Of a stretch of 64,000 bases of DNA, positions 19,239 to 27,856 are shown one piece after another. A program made the position numbers and the translations under genes. The number at the start of each line of letters is the position of its first letter. Position 1 is the first letter of the stretch. Origin of the DNA: Heliomicrobium modesticaldum Ice1 (GTDB lineage: Bacteria; Bacillota; Desulfitobacteriia; Heliobacteriales; Heliobacteriaceae); assembly GCF_000019165.1 (NCBI RefSeq), contig NC_010337.2, positions 661,501 to 725,500 on the forward strand, written 5' to 3'. The notes beneath the pieces were generated by a model that had not been told where the DNA came from, did not search any database, and was given only the letters and a program-made list of their open reading frames with translations.

Positions 19239-21731
19239 TTATCCCTTTTTCCGCCCCCGCGGGCGGGAAGGCCCGGCTGAAGGAGGGAAAAAGTCCAATC
19301 CCGGATCCTGCGGCGCTTGGCTTTTTCCTCGGCCACGCCCTTTTGCCCGAGCGGTGCCGTTGCCGTCGTTGGCGCTGGGCTTGCGTCCGCCCCGTGCGGC
19401 CTTCGCCGCTCCCGTCGCCGCTCCTGAAGCCATGCCGCCTCCTGTCTTGCTCTTCGCCGGCGCAGCCCCCTTCAGTTCAATGATCACGTCCCGCAGGAGG
19501 GCGGCTCGTTCAAAGTCCAGCTCCTTGGCCGCCTGCCGCATCTCCCCTTCCAGGTCGGCGATCAATGCAGCCAATTGTTCCGGCGCCATCGCCTCCGATG
19601 AAGCCACCCTTTCCGGCGCAGCGGCCTCAAAGCCCTCCTCTGGCGGCAGACCCTCGGCCACTCGATCGGCTGATCGGTCAGAAGAGACCTCATAAGTTCC
19701 TGCGCCGCCGCCATGGCCACCTTCGCGGAGGACCCTTGCGCCGTCATCTCCCGCATAGCCTGTGCCGTAAGCGCCCTCGCCAGGCGCCGCCGCTTGCGTT
19801 GTCCAAGCATCGACGGCGCTTTCGGCGCCTTTTTTCCCTGTCCGCTTTTTCAGGAAAGCCGCCGCCCGAGCGAGCACGCCGCCGCCCGTTGTAGCGGCGC
19901 CGGCGGCCTCCTTGCGGTCGCCGCCGGAGATGGTCATCTCGATAACGTTGCGGACCGCCTTTTTGACGGTCTGGGGTGTGATGCCCTGTTGCTCATTGTA
20001 GGCGATCTGGATGGCGCGGCGGCGATTCGTCTCATCGATGGCTTTCTGCATCGACCGGGTGAGCCTATCGCCGTACATGATCACCGTGCCCTCCACATTG
20101 CGGGCCGCCCGGCCGATGGTCTGGATGAGGGAGCGATCGGAGCGGAGGAAGCCCTCTTTGTCGGCGTCGAGGATGGCCACAAGGCCCACCTCGGGCAGGT
20201 CAAGGCCCTCCCGCAGCAGGTTGATGCCGACGAGGACGTCGAACTCGCCTAGGCGCAGGTCCCGGATGATCTGCATGCGCTCAATAGCGTCCACATCGGA
20301 GTGCATCCAGCGGACGCGGACGCCCACATTGCGCAGATAGGCAGTCAGGTCCTCGGCCATCTTCTTCGTCAGCGTCGTCACCAGGACGCGCTGGTCTTTC
20401 TTGATGCGCTCGCGGATCTCGCCGAGGAGGTCGTCGATTTGCCCCTTCACGGGACGCACGTCGATGACCGGGTCGATGAGGCCTGTGGGACGGATGATCT
20501 GCTCCACCACCTGCTCGCTCCGCTGCAACTCGTAATCGGCCGGCGTGGCCGACACGAAGACGACCTGGTTGAGCATCTGCTCGAACTCGTGGAACTTAAG
20601 GGGCCGGTTGTCGGCCGCCGAGGGCAGGCGGAAGCCATGTTCGATCAAGGTCATCTTGCGCGAACGGTCCCCCTGGTACATGGCGCCGACTTGCGGGATG
20701 GTCACATGGGACTCGTCGACCATGAGCAGGAAATCTTTTGGAAAGAAGTGCATGAGCGTATAGGGCGGCTCGCCGGGCGGGCGGAAGGTGAGGTGGCGCG
20801 AGTAGTTCTCGATGCCGGTGCAAAAACCCATCTCCCGCAGCATCTCGATATCGTAGCGGGTTCTTTGGGCCAGCCGCTGCGCCTCTACGAGCTTGCCCTG
20901 CTCCTTGAACCAGGCGAGCCGCTCCTCCAGCTCCGCTTCGATGTTGGCGATGGACAACTCCAGTTTGTCCCAGTTGGTCACATAGTGGGTGTTCGGAAAG
21001 ATGGAGATATGATAGCGCTCGCCGTAGACCTCGCCGGTGAGGGTGTCGATCTCGCTGATGCGCTCCAACTCGTCGCCGAAAAACTCGAGGCGCACGGCCC
21101 GGTCCGAGTAGGAGGCGGGGAAGACCTCGACGACGTCGCCGCGCACCCGGAAGGTCCCGCGGGTGAAGTTGATGTTGTTGCGGCTGTACTGGATGTCGAC
21201 GAGACGGCGCAGGACGGCGTCGCGATCATAGATCTGACCCTTGCGCAGGGAGATCATCTGATCGAGGTACTCCTCCGGCGAACCGAGGCCGTAGATGCAG
21301 GAGACGGAGGCGACGATGATCACGTCGCGCCGCTCGATCAAGGCGGCTGTGGCGGCGTGGCGCAATTTATCGATCTCGTCGTTGATCGAGGCATCCTTTT
21401 CAATATACGTGTCCGATTGCGGCACGTAAGCCTCCGGCTGATAGTAATCGTAGTAGCTGACGAAGTACTCGACGGCGTTGTCCGGGAAGAATTCCTTGAA
21501 CTCGGCACAGAGTTGGGCAGCCAGGGTCTTGTTATGGGCCAGCACCAGGGTGGGGCGCTGCACCTTTTCGATGACCGAGGCCATGGTGAAGGTCTTGCCC
21601 GTCCCCGTCGCCCCCAGCAGCGTCTGGTATCTCATGCCTTTTTCGATGCCTTCGACCAAGCGGGCGATGGCCTGGGGCTGGTCCCCTTTCGGGACGAATT
21701 CACTCTTCAGTTGAAACAACCGTTGTTCCAT
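19239..21731 (-). CDS. uvrB: Excinuclease ABC subunit B with unusual long C-terminal region
   Basis: DEAD-like helicase that verifies damage and recruits UvrC. At 830 residues it exceeds the usual 655-680. The core (about 1-602) is normal: Walker A GATGTGKT, the beta-hairpin region with [16 protein letters not shown], and helicase motif [11 protein letters not shown]. Residues about 603-716 are a Gly/Ala/Glu-rich low-complexity linker in place of the usual short one. The UVR domain that contacts UvrC follows (717-755, [20 protein letters not shown]). A last 75-residue tail is Gly/Lys/Arg-rich. No frameshift explains the insert. Start ATG at 21731; an extended -10 promoter lies about 60 bp upstream. 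Confidence 0.94.
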   Translation of the reverse strand: MEQRLFQLKSEFVPKGDQPQAIARLVEGIEKGMRYQTLLGATGTGKTFTMASVIEKVQRPTLVLAHNKTLAAQLCAEFKEFFPDNAVEYFVSYYDYYQPEAYVPQSDTYIEKDASINDEIDKLRHAATAALIERRDVIIVASVSCIYGLGSPEEYLDQMISLRKGQIYDRDAVLRRLVDIQYSRNNINFTRGTFRVRGDVVEVFPASYSDRAVRLEFFGDELERISEIDTLTGEVYGERYHISIFPNTHYVTNWDKLELSIANIEAELEERLAWFKEQGKLVEAQRLAQRTRYDIEMLREMGFCTGIENYSRHLTFRPPGEPPYTLMHFFPKDFLLMVDESHVTIPQVGAMYQGDRSRKMTLIEHGFRLPSAADNRPLKFHEFEQMLNQVVFVSATPADYELQRSEQVVEQIIRPTGLIDPVIDVRPVKGQIDDLLGEIRERIKKDQRVLVTTLTKKMAEDLTAYLRNVGVRVRWMHSDVDAIERMQIIRDLRLGEFDVLVGINLLREGLDLPEVGLVAILDADKEGFLRSDRSLIQTIGRAARNVEGTVIMYGDRLTRSMQKAIDETNRRRAIQIAYNEQQGITPQTVKKAVRNVIEMTISGGDRKEAAGAATTGGGVLARAAAFLKKRTGKKGAESAVDAWTTQAAAPGEGAYGTGYAGDDGARVLREGGHGGGAGTYEVSSDRSADRVAEGLPPEEGFEAAAPERVASSEAMAPEQLAALIADLEGEMRQAAKELDFERAALLRDVIIELKGAAPAKSKTGGGMASGAATGAAKAARGGRKPSANDGNGTARAKGRGRGKSQAPQDPGLDFFPPSAGPSRPRGRKKG

Positions 21732-21786
21732 ATTGCGACCAACCTCCAGTTTCCAAAAAAGCAGGCCCCTATCAACCTAACGATTT

Positions 21787-21795
21787 ATTATATCA
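21787..21795 (-). promoter_or_regulatory. uvrB promoter (extended -10)
   Basis: Minus-strand TGATATAAT, a perfect extended -10, as in uvrA. The -35 position (GGGCGC) does not match. Confidence 0.5.
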
Positions 21796-21853
21796 GACGC
21801 AAGCCTTCCGCGCCCAACCTTATCCTGTCGGTGATCAACCGATTTTCTGACAT

Positions 21854-21866
21854 CTTCGTATCGAAG
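21854..21866. promoter_or_regulatory. 13-bp palindrome upstream of uvrB
   Basis: CTTCGTATCGAAG, perfect 5-base arms around TAT, about 60 bp upstream of the uvrB -10. It is a plausible operator, but it is not the canonical LexA box. Confidence 0.3.
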
Positions 21867-21993
21867 GGTCGCCTGGGCGCTCGTGTCTTGCAGGATTTGC
21901 AGAATGAGAAGTGGAATAGGATAGGAAAAACCGCGCCGGATAGCAGACTCTGATCCCGTTATCCTGATCGGCTTCCACTAAGGGAGGATGTTT

Positions 21994-22296
21994 GTGAGCA
22001 AAAACAAACCGAACAGCAAAGCATCATCGCAAAAAGAGACCGCCGCGACAGCGACCGCTCCGGCGACGACGACGGTCAAGAAGTACGGGCCCGACAACCC
22101 GAACGAGGAGCTGCTCAAATCGCCTGCCGTCAAACTGGTGGCCATCGCCTTCGGCACCGCCGTCTCCTACATCGTCGGCCGCATGGTCCAAGGGGGCGGT
22201 CCCCAGGAGGTGCCGCTCGGTCTCTACGCCGCCGGCTTTTTCCTGTCCACCTCTCTCTTTCTCTTTGTCCGTTCGCTGTTGAAGAAAAAGAAGTGA
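21994..22296 (+). CDS. Small two-helix membrane protein, unknown function
   Basis: About 100 residues. It has a Thr/Ala/Lys-rich flexible N-terminus, then two hydrophobic helices (about residues 48-63 and 73-93) and a lysine-rich end. No family recognised. The preferred start is GTG at 21994, because AAGGGAGG ends 7 bases upstream; the in-frame ATG at 21988 would abut the ribosome site. It ends 70 bp before a clean terminator. Confidence 0.7.
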   Translation: MSKNKPNSKASSQKETAATATAPATTTVKKYGPDNPNEELLKSPAVKLVAIAFGTAVSYIVGRMVQGGGPQEVPLGLYAAGFFLSTSLFLFVRSLLKKKK

Positions 22297-22366
22297 AGCC
22301 GCCTGCCTCGTTTTTTGCGCCCTCCTTTGAAGGCCAAAGCGAAGCGCCGGGGACGGTAAAGGGAAA

Positions 22367-22400
22367 GGCAGGAAGAACGCGCTTCCTGCCTCGTCTTTTT
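22367..22400 (+). terminator. Rho-independent terminator
   Basis: Perfect arms GGCAGGAAG (22367-22375) and CTTCCTGCC (22382-22390), 6-base loop, then TCGTCTTTTT. Confidence 0.85.
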
Positions 22401-22500
22401 CCGCACGCTGCGGCGTCTTCGGGCCGCCACGGCATTTGTTATCGCCAATAGGGTGGCGCCGCCACGTCCGGCCTATGCTACAGGTATCCCGTCTCGGCGC

Positions 22501-22596
22501 TTATTTCGATGCTTTCGCACCTTTGGCCGTTTTTTCGGCCTGTTTATCCAGTTCCTTCATGTCGACCACAGGGGACACATCAGGTGTCTCTATCAC
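22501..22596 (-). CDS. Possible 31-residue basic peptide
   Basis: A short minus-strand frame with GTG at 22596 behind GGGGTGATC encodes a peptide ending MKELDKQAEKTAKGAKASK. The lysine/alanine-rich composition and low GC at third positions look coding, unlike the usual antisense shadows here. It fills the otherwise empty 22401-22629 gap upstream of the histidine kinase gene. Nothing is known about it; it may be chance. Confidence 0.25.
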   Translation of the reverse strand: MIETPDVSPVVDMKELDKQAEKTAKGAKASK

Positions 22597-22629
22597 TCTT
22601 TGATCACCCCGCTGCGAAGGAGGAACGCC

Positions 22630-24030
22630 ATGACCGCTTCTCTGCCGCTGCCGGTGCGCCTGCTCCTGTCCTTGCTGGCGGCGACTGCCGCGATTCTGCT
22701 GGCTGCTTCCTATTACAATTACCAGCGTTCCATGGAGGTCAAAAGGGTGCTGTTGCAAAACAAAGCCGCCGGCATCGCCCAGACGATAGAGGCACTGGCG
22801 CGCAAGAGCCCGAGCCGCACCCCTGAGGAACTGCAATCGCTCATCGCCGCTTGGCCTGACGATCCCGACCTCTTCGACCTGACCGTCTTTGACCGCAACG
22901 GCATGATCATCGCCCATCGTGATCCGGCGCGTTTGGGGAAAGAGGACGTCGCCTCCTTGTTTCTCGTCCGGCAGGTTTTGGCAGAACAGCAAATGTCTTT
23001 CCGCTACCTAAAAGGGCACACGCCGTCTGCTTCCTCCACCGGCGCGGCCTCTGGTATACCGGAATCGCCCAACCATACCCCACCGGCTTCGCCCCTTTTT
23101 GAGGCCTTTCTCCCCCTGCATCTGGGAGGCTTTGACGGGGAAGGCCCGCGCATGGCCGGCGATTACCAGCCCCGGTTCAAGGTGCTCCGGGTCCAACTCC
23201 GGGAAAGCGCCGCCGGCGACGTGAGTCGCGCCGCCTTGTGGCAGCTCTTTCTCATCGGCCTGGTCCTGTTGGGAACACTGACTGTGACGGCCTATCTGGT
23301 GCAAACCCTGCGCCGCTACTTCACCCTGGAGGCACAAGCCCGCGAACAGGCCCGGATGGCCTCCCTCGGCCAGGTCGCCACCTGGGTCGCCCACGAGGTG
23401 CGCAATCCCCTCGGCGCCATCAAGGGGCTCTTGCAACTGATTCAGGAAACCATAGAGGAACGAGACCCCGATGGGCAGTCACGGCGCTACTGCGAAACAG
23501 CCGTCAGGGAATCGGAACGTCTCGAACGTTTTGTCGGCGACCTGCTCGCCTACAGCCGCCTGCCCCAACCGACGATCACGGAATGGCCGCTGGCCAACCT
23601 GGTTCAGGAAATCACCGCTTTGCTGGAACCGGAACTCGCCAGACAAGATGCCGCCATTGTGACGCAGATCGAACCGCCGGGATTGATCGTCCGGGCCGAC
23701 CGGGAGCAGATGCACCGCCTCTTGCTCAACCTGATCCAAAACGCCCTGGCGGCGATGCCGTCAGGCGGGGATATTCACCTGCGCGCCCTTTCCAGCCCCA
23801 CAGAAGAAGGCCTGTCGATCATCGTAGAGGACGAAGGGATCGGTCTGCCCCCCGGAGCGGAACACCGCCTCTTTGAGCCCTTTTTCACGACTCGCGAAAA
23901 AGGCAGCGGTTTGGGGCTGGCGATCTGCCGCGATATCGCCAACCGTCACGGCGGGACGATCCGCGCCGAAGGCGCCCCGGGGGGCGGCGCCCGCTTCATC
24001 GTCAACCTGCCGGAAAAGGGGGAGCTGTGA
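22630..24030 (+). CDS. Sensor histidine kinase (NtrB/ZraS-like)
   Basis: Membrane sensor that autophosphorylates and passes the phosphate to the next gene's product. The 466-residue protein has a transmembrane helix at about 10-27, an extracytoplasmic sensor region of roughly 165 residues, a second helix at about 200-220 (LFLIGLVLLGTLTVTAYLV), then the HisKA box with phospho-acceptor His255 (HEVRNPLGA) and an HATPase domain (NLIQNAL, DEGIGLP, GSGLGLAI). ATG at 22630 follows AAGGAGGA; the open frame upstream has no ribosome site. The stop overlaps the regulator start, so the pair is coupled. The signal sensed is unknown; the regulated neighbour suggests redox. Confidence 0.9.
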   Translation: MTASLPLPVRLLLSLLAATAAILLAASYYNYQRSMEVKRVLLQNKAAGIAQTIEALARKSPSRTPEELQSLIAAWPDDPDLFDLTVFDRNGMIIAHRDPARLGKEDVASLFLVRQVLAEQQMSFRYLKGHTPSASSTGAASGIPESPNHTPPASPLFEAFLPLHLGGFDGEGPRMAGDYQPRFKVLRVQLRESAAGDVSRAALWQLFLIGLVLLGTLTVTAYLVQTLRRYFTLEAQAREQARMASLGQVATWVAHEVRNPLGAIKGLLQLIQETIEERDPDGQSRRYCETAVRESERLERFVGDLLAYSRLPQPTITEWPLANLVQEITALLEPELARQDAAIVTQIEPPGLIVRADREQMHRLLLNLIQNALAAMPSGGDIHLRALSSPTEEGLSIIVEDEGIGLPPGAEHRLFEPFFTTREKGSGLGLAICRDIANRHGGTIRAEGAPGGGARFIVNLPEKGEL

Positions 24031-25580
24031 TGGAAAGGCCACTCAGACTGCTTGTCGCCGATGATGAGGAAGCTATGCGCCTCTTTCTCTCGGCTGCGCT
24101 GGAGCGCGCCGGACACCGGGTCGATGCGGTGGAAGACGGGCAGTCGGCATTAGAAAAGATCGTCGCGGCCGAGCGAAGCAAGGCGCCCTATGCATTGGCC
24201 CTCATCGATCTGCAGATGCCCCGCCTCCCCGGCATGGACCTGTTAAGCCACATCCGCCGGGAGTGGCCTCGCCTGCCTGTCATCATTTTGACGGCGCACG
24301 GCTCCATTCCTACGGCGGTGGAAGCCATGAAACTCGGCGCCGCCGATTTCCTGGTCAAACCCCTGCCCAGCCCCGGCCATCTAAGGGCGGCTGTGAGCCG
24401 CGTTTTGGCACAGAGCGCCCTGAACGCTGCCGCTGGGCACAACGATGCCGACCGTGACGCTGTCCGGAGTGACACCGACCCGGTTGGCATCGCCATGACG
24501 CCGCTTGGTCCACCTACCGCGCCGGCTGCATCCCCTTCCGGGAAAGTCTCCGCCCAACGGGAAAGCGGCCGCCTGTCGACGCCTGCCGGCGGCGTTGAAG
24601 CCCTGCGCAGGCCAAACCCCGAATTAGCCGTAAATGACCTGATCGCCTGCGACCCCGCCACCTGCGCCGTCCTGGAACAGGCGCGCCTCGTCGCCGAGAC
24701 AGACACGACGGTCCTGCTCCTCGGCGAGAGCGGCGTAGGCAAGGAGGTTTTCGCCGGCGTCATCCATCGCCTCAGCAAACGCTCGGCCGGCCCCTTTGTG
24801 GCGGTCAATTGCGCCGCCCTGCCGACGTCGTTGATCGAGAGTGAACTCTTCGGCCATGAACGAGGCGCCTTCACCGGCGCCCATACGATGAAGATCGGCC
24901 GCTTTGAACAGGCCACCGGCGGCACCCTATTCCTCGATGAGATCGGTGAGCTGGAAGCGACGGTGCAAGCGAAACTGCTGCGCGTGCTCCAAGAGAAGCG
25001 TTTTGAACGCATCGGCGGGACCCGTTCCATCGCCGCCGACTGCCGGATCATCGCAGCGACCAACCGCGACCTCAAGGCCGCCGTGCAGGAGCGCCAGTTC
25101 CGGTCTGATCTGTACTACCGCCTAGCCGTCTTTCCCATCGAAATCCCGCCCCTCTGCCGGCGTCCCGCCGACATCCTGCCGCTGGCCACCCACTTTCTCA
25201 CCCGCTTCGCCGGCAAAAACGGTCGCGACCTGCCCCAGCTGACCGAGGCGGCTCTGGCCGCCCTGCAGGAACATCCCTGGCCGGGCAATGTGCGCGAGCT
25301 GGCCAACGCCATTGAACGGGCGCTGATCCTCTGCGCCGGAGGGCCCATTGAGCCGCGCCACCTGGGACTCGCCCACCGGGAAAAGGCGAGAGCTGATCAA
25401 GGGGTGAAGGCGCTGGCCGATTCGACCGACGACGGGATCCTGAAACAGCAGGAGCGGGACACGATCCTCCGTGTCCTGGCCGCCAACGGCAACAACCGCC
25501 AGAAAACGGCCCAGCAGTTAGGTATCAGCGTGCGCACCCTCCGCAACAAGTTGAAGGAGTACCGCATCCAGACGGACTGA
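24030..25580 (+). CDS. Sigma-54-dependent response regulator (NtrC family)
   Basis: Transcription activator, 516 residues. A receiver domain (acidic pair DD at 11-12, phospho-acceptor Asp60 in LIDLQMP, Thr in ILTAHG, Lys in LVKP) is joined by a long Pro/Ala/Ser-rich linker (about 125-205) to an AAA+ domain with Walker A GESGVGKE (about 232-239) and the sigma-54 contact loop GAFTGA (about 279-284). A Fis-type helix-turn-helix (RQKTAQQLGISVRTLRNKL) ends the protein. GAFTGA means it can work only with sigma-54, encoded by rpoN in this window. Start ATG 24030 overlaps the kinase stop; a GTG at 24027 is the alternative. The target is probably the -24/-12 promoter just downstream. Confidence 0.94.
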   Translation: MERPLRLLVADDEEAMRLFLSAALERAGHRVDAVEDGQSALEKIVAAERSKAPYALALIDLQMPRLPGMDLLSHIRREWPRLPVIILTAHGSIPTAVEAMKLGAADFLVKPLPSPGHLRAAVSRVLAQSALNAAAGHNDADRDAVRSDTDPVGIAMTPLGPPTAPAASPSGKVSAQRESGRLSTPAGGVEALRRPNPELAVNDLIACDPATCAVLEQARLVAETDTTVLLLGESGVGKEVFAGVIHRLSKRSAGPFVAVNCAALPTSLIESELFGHERGAFTGAHTMKIGRFEQATGGTLFLDEIGELEATVQAKLLRVLQEKRFERIGGTRSIAADCRIIAATNRDLKAAVQERQFRSDLYYRLAVFPIEIPPLCRRPADILPLATHFLTRFAGKNGRDLPQLTEAALAALQEHPWPGNVRELANAIERALILCAGGPIEPRHLGLAHREKARADQGVKALADSTDDGILKQQERDTILRVLAANGNNRQKTAQQLGISVRTLRNKLKEYRIQTD

Positions 25581-25629
25581 CAGCGGCAGCGGCATTTTTT
25601 TCTCCTTCGGCGGCAAAAAGTTCCCCCAC

Positions 25630-25648
25630 TGACACCGTCATTCGCGAA
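25630..25648. promoter_or_regulatory. Possible activator-binding palindromes
   Basis: TGACACCGTCA (25630-25640) and TTCGCGAA (25641-25648) are adjacent perfect palindromes about 55-70 bp upstream of the -24 element, a usual place for an enhancer of an NtrC-type activator. Confidence 0.35.
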
Positions 25649-25663
25649 AGCTCAGCCTTTTCA

Positions 25664-25684
25664 CCCGCCACGATGGCGGGTTTT
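25664..25684 (+). terminator. Terminator after the response regulator
   Basis: Seven-base arms CCCGCCA (25664-25670) and TGGCGGG (25674-25680), loop CGA, then TTTT. It separates the two-component operon from the sigma-54 promoter that begins 16 bp later. Confidence 0.75.
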
Positions 25685-25699
25685 CTCATTCTACTCCTG

Positions 25700-25715
25700 T
25701 TGGCACGCTTTTTGC
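25700..25715 (+). promoter_or_regulatory. Sigma-54 (-24/-12) promoter
   Basis: TTGGCACG (25700-25707), CTTT, TTGC (25712-25715): the GG and GC pairs are exactly 12 bases apart, matching the consensus TTGGCACG-N4-TTGC. It lies 42 bp before the NapH-like gene's ATG and directly downstream of a sigma-54 activator gene. Confidence 0.88.
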
Positions 25716-25756
25716 GTGTATAGATCGGCAAAGGCAATACAAAGGAGGCATGCCCT

Positions 25757-26605
25757 ATGACCCGAAAATCGATCCTGCACCCGTCGCGCCGGGTAACCCT
25801 GGTCCGCTGGCTCTCGCTGCTCTTCTTCGTGGGACTCACATCCTATATCGGCCTGCGCCACCAGATCGTCGGCGGAGGACCGCAGGGGGCGGCGCCGTTA
25901 GACACCTTTTGCATCTTCGGCGGCATCGAAACCCTGTGGTCCTATGCCACGACGGGCAAGTTTCTCGCCAAAACGAACATGGCCAACCTGGTGCTCCTCG
26001 CGGCGGGGATGCTCCTCCTTCTCGTCACCGGCGCCGGTTTTTGCGGCTGGATCTGCCCTCTCGGCGCCATCCAGGAATGGCTGGGCGGTCTCGGCAAAAA
26101 GCTCTTCGGCAAAACCTTCACCGTCCCGCCCAGCGTCGACCGTCCGCTGCGCGCCCTTCGCTACCTCTTTCTCGCCCTCATCCTCTACATGACCATCGCC
26201 GACAACAAGCTCTGGTTTGAACCTTATGACCCCTTCAAGGTGCTCTTCCACTTCGACTTTGAAACGACCACATCCATCGTCGTCCTGGCGCTCTTTGTCG
26301 CCTTCTCCCTCCCCATAGAACGTTTCTGGTGCCGCTATCTCTGCCCCCTCTCAGCCGTCTACAGCCTGGTGAGCCCCTTGAGCATCTTCAAGCTCAAGCG
26401 CCAACCCCACGCCTGCATCGGCTGCGGTGTGTGCACCCTAAACTGCCCGATGGGCATCGATGTGCAGCACTGCGGAACCATCCCTGACGGGCGATGCATC
26501 AAGTGCCTGCAATGCATGGAATCATGCCCGAAACCGGATGCCCTTGTGCTGGAAGCAGGAAAGTCCCGACCCGCAACATCGATTCCCCCATCCCTGTCCC
26601 GGTGA
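25757..26605 (+). CDS. NapH/YccM-like membrane 4Fe-4S protein
   Basis: A 282-residue integral membrane electron-transfer protein. Four to five helices span roughly 15-35, 72-92, 132-150, 165-185 and 190-210. Two Cys-Pro loops of the NapH type (GFCGWICPLG and CRYLCPLS) face one side. The C-terminus carries two 4Fe-4S motifs, CIGCGVCTLNCPMG and CIKCLQCMESCPKP. Such proteins pass electrons between the quinone pool and soluble partners. No nap, nos or mau gene is nearby, so the partner is unknown. ATG at 25757 follows AAAGGAGG. A sigma-54 promoter lies just upstream. Confidence 0.88.
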   Translation: MTRKSILHPSRRVTLVRWLSLLFFVGLTSYIGLRHQIVGGGPQGAAPLDTFCIFGGIETLWSYATTGKFLAKTNMANLVLLAAGMLLLLVTGAGFCGWICPLGAIQEWLGGLGKKLFGKTFTVPPSVDRPLRALRYLFLALILYMTIADNKLWFEPYDPFKVLFHFDFETTTSIVVLALFVAFSLPIERFWCRYLCPLSAVYSLVSPLSIFKLKRQPHACIGCGVCTLNCPMGIDVQHCGTIPDGRCIKCLQCMESCPKPDALVLEAGKSRPATSIPPSLSR

Positions 26606-26661
26606 ATTTCTCCGGCAACGGTCTTGGAGAGATGTTTTCACAATTAAGGAGGAAAAAGGCG

Positions 26662-26979
26662 ATGCGCATCAAACCGCTTCATTACGGACTGCTTGTACTG
26701 GCCCTCTTCTGGGGCGTCATCGGCGGCGCCATGGCCAGCAACCTGTGGGTGACGAAACAGTCGCTGCCCCCGGTCGGAACGGTCACTTCGACGGAAGAGA
26801 TCAAAGGCTGGATGACGCTGGAGCAGATCGGCGAAACCCTCTCGCTGCCGACGCCGGAGGTGATCCGCCGTCTGGGCCTGCCCCCGGAAAGCGATCCGAA
26901 CAAGAAATTGAAGGACCTCGCCGCCGAACAGGGCAAGACGCCTGACCAATTAAAAGAGGGTCTGCTCGACCACAAATAA
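26662..26979 (+). CDS. Small membrane-anchored protein cotranscribed with the ferredoxin protein
   Basis: A 105-residue protein with one N-terminal hydrophobic helix (about residues 7-27) followed by a short VTKQSLPPVGTV linker and a compact domain (TLEQIGETLSLPTPEVIRRLGL then LKDLAAEQGKTPDQLKEGL). That domain looks like two small helical units and resembles short tail domains attached to some membrane redox proteins; I know no function for it. ATG at 26662 follows AAGGAGGAAAAAGG. It starts 56 bp after the NapH-like gene, so it is probably in the same sigma-54 unit. Confidence 0.75.
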   Translation: MRIKPLHYGLLVLALFWGVIGGAMASNLWVTKQSLPPVGTVTSTEEIKGWMTLEQIGETLSLPTPEVIRRLGLPPESDPNKKLKDLAAEQGKTPDQLKEGLLDHK

Positions 26980-27024
26980 AGTCCTGATTTTGCCCATACT
27001 AGCTCCTGCAAAGGAGTGGAGCCC

Positions 27025-27306
27025 ATGACAGATCGTGATGTGACGGAAGGCTTTCCGTCGCCTTCCCATCCTCTCCGGTTCGTTCAGCCGGGCCGGGAAG
27101 GCGCGAGCCAGGCCTTGTCCCCCGATGAGGAAGGGCAGAACCGGCAAAGCCGCGCAGCGGCGTGGTCAGTCGACCGATTCAGGTCATTGTCCTCCGATGA
27201 GGAAGGGCAAATCACCCGGGAGAGCGGCAGCGAGATACAGTCCTGGGGCGACTTTGCCTTGCAAAGGGAACTGCACCGGTCAAGCGACGATGATCTGCTG
27301 ACATGA
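27025..27306 (+). CDS. Hypothetical charged protein with a DEEGQ repeat
   Basis: A 93-residue, hydrophilic, Ser/Asp/Glu/Arg-rich protein without recognised domains. The motif DEEGQ preceded by LS occurs twice (about 32 and 58), reflecting a short duplicated DNA segment. ATG at 27025 has AAAGGAG 9 bases upstream, and a strong terminator follows, which supports expression. It lies 45 bp after the small membrane protein, so it may be third in that unit. It could also be non-coding sequence with a chance open frame. Confidence 0.45.
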   Translation: MTDRDVTEGFPSPSHPLRFVQPGREGASQALSPDEEGQNRQSRAAAWSVDRFRSLSSDEEGQITRESGSEIQSWGDFALQRELHRSSDDDLLT

Positions 27307-27340
27307 TCTCCCGTGAACACACCATGCTCCTCCCATGAAC

Positions 27341-27386
27341 GTAAAAAGAGCCGGCGAGCCCTGAAGGCCGCTCCGGCTCTTTTTAC
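27341..27386. terminator. Bidirectional terminator between convergent genes
   Basis: Fourteen-base perfect arms (27341-27354 and 27373-27386; GTAAAAAGAGCCGG type) with A-run and T-run ends, so it works in both directions. Confidence 0.9.
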
Positions 27387-27390
27387 CTTA

Positions 27391-27633
27391 TTAGCGATAG
27401 CCCCTGCCGTAACCGTACCCGAAACCTGCCCAGAAGGGAAGGGTCAATGCCAAGACGGAGATAGCAAAAAAGGGATAGAAGAAAAGGCCGGGGTTGCTGG
27501 AATAAAACCAGACACCGTTGGGCGTGACCCGTTGGATCCTGCCACGGAGCACCCTCCCGCAATTCAGCCGCATCTGAGCCGGTTTCCCGCAATGGGGAGA
27601 GACGGTGCGATAGCATACTGGCCGCAAGATCAT
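27391..27633 (-). CDS. Small protein with a Gly/Tyr-rich hydrophobic tail
   Basis: An 80-residue protein starting at ATG 27633 with GAGGAGGAAG upstream. The first half (VCYRTVSPHCGKPA, CGRVLRGRIQRV, PNGVWFY) has the look of a small beta-barrel, similar to short SM-like proteins seen in Clostridia and Bacilli. The second half is a hydrophobic segment (FFYPFFAISVLALTLPFW) ending GFGYGYGRGYR. It may be membrane- or spore-associated; that is inference. It is divergent from the transporter gene and ends 5 bp before a bidirectional terminator. Confidence 0.7.
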   Translation of the reverse strand: MILRPVCYRTVSPHCGKPAQMRLNCGRVLRGRIQRVTPNGVWFYSSNPGLFFYPFFAISVLALTLPFWAGFGYGYGRGYR

Positions 27634-27810
27634 GTTGCGCTTCCTCCTCTTGTTGGCAATTTTTGGATATTATATTCTATGCCCATCTTCACCTTTGCGA
27701 TCCCTCTTTTGACCGGATATCAACAATCAGCGGCTGTAAAGGGCGCCCTCTTTCGCCGATCAAAAAAATAAAGTTGTCGTCTATACGGTGCGCGCGAAAA
27801 TCGTTCTGCC

Positions 27811-27832
27811 TATAATCATAGTATCTGGATAC
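27811..27832 (+). promoter_or_regulatory. Transporter -10 and palindromic operator
   Basis: TATAAT at 27811-27816 is followed by the palindrome GTATCTGGATAC (27821-27832), which would cover the transcription start. The -35 is poor. A repressor site is a reasonable reading. Confidence 0.4.
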
Positions 27833-27856
27833 CATACAGGGGTAAGGAGGATTCTC

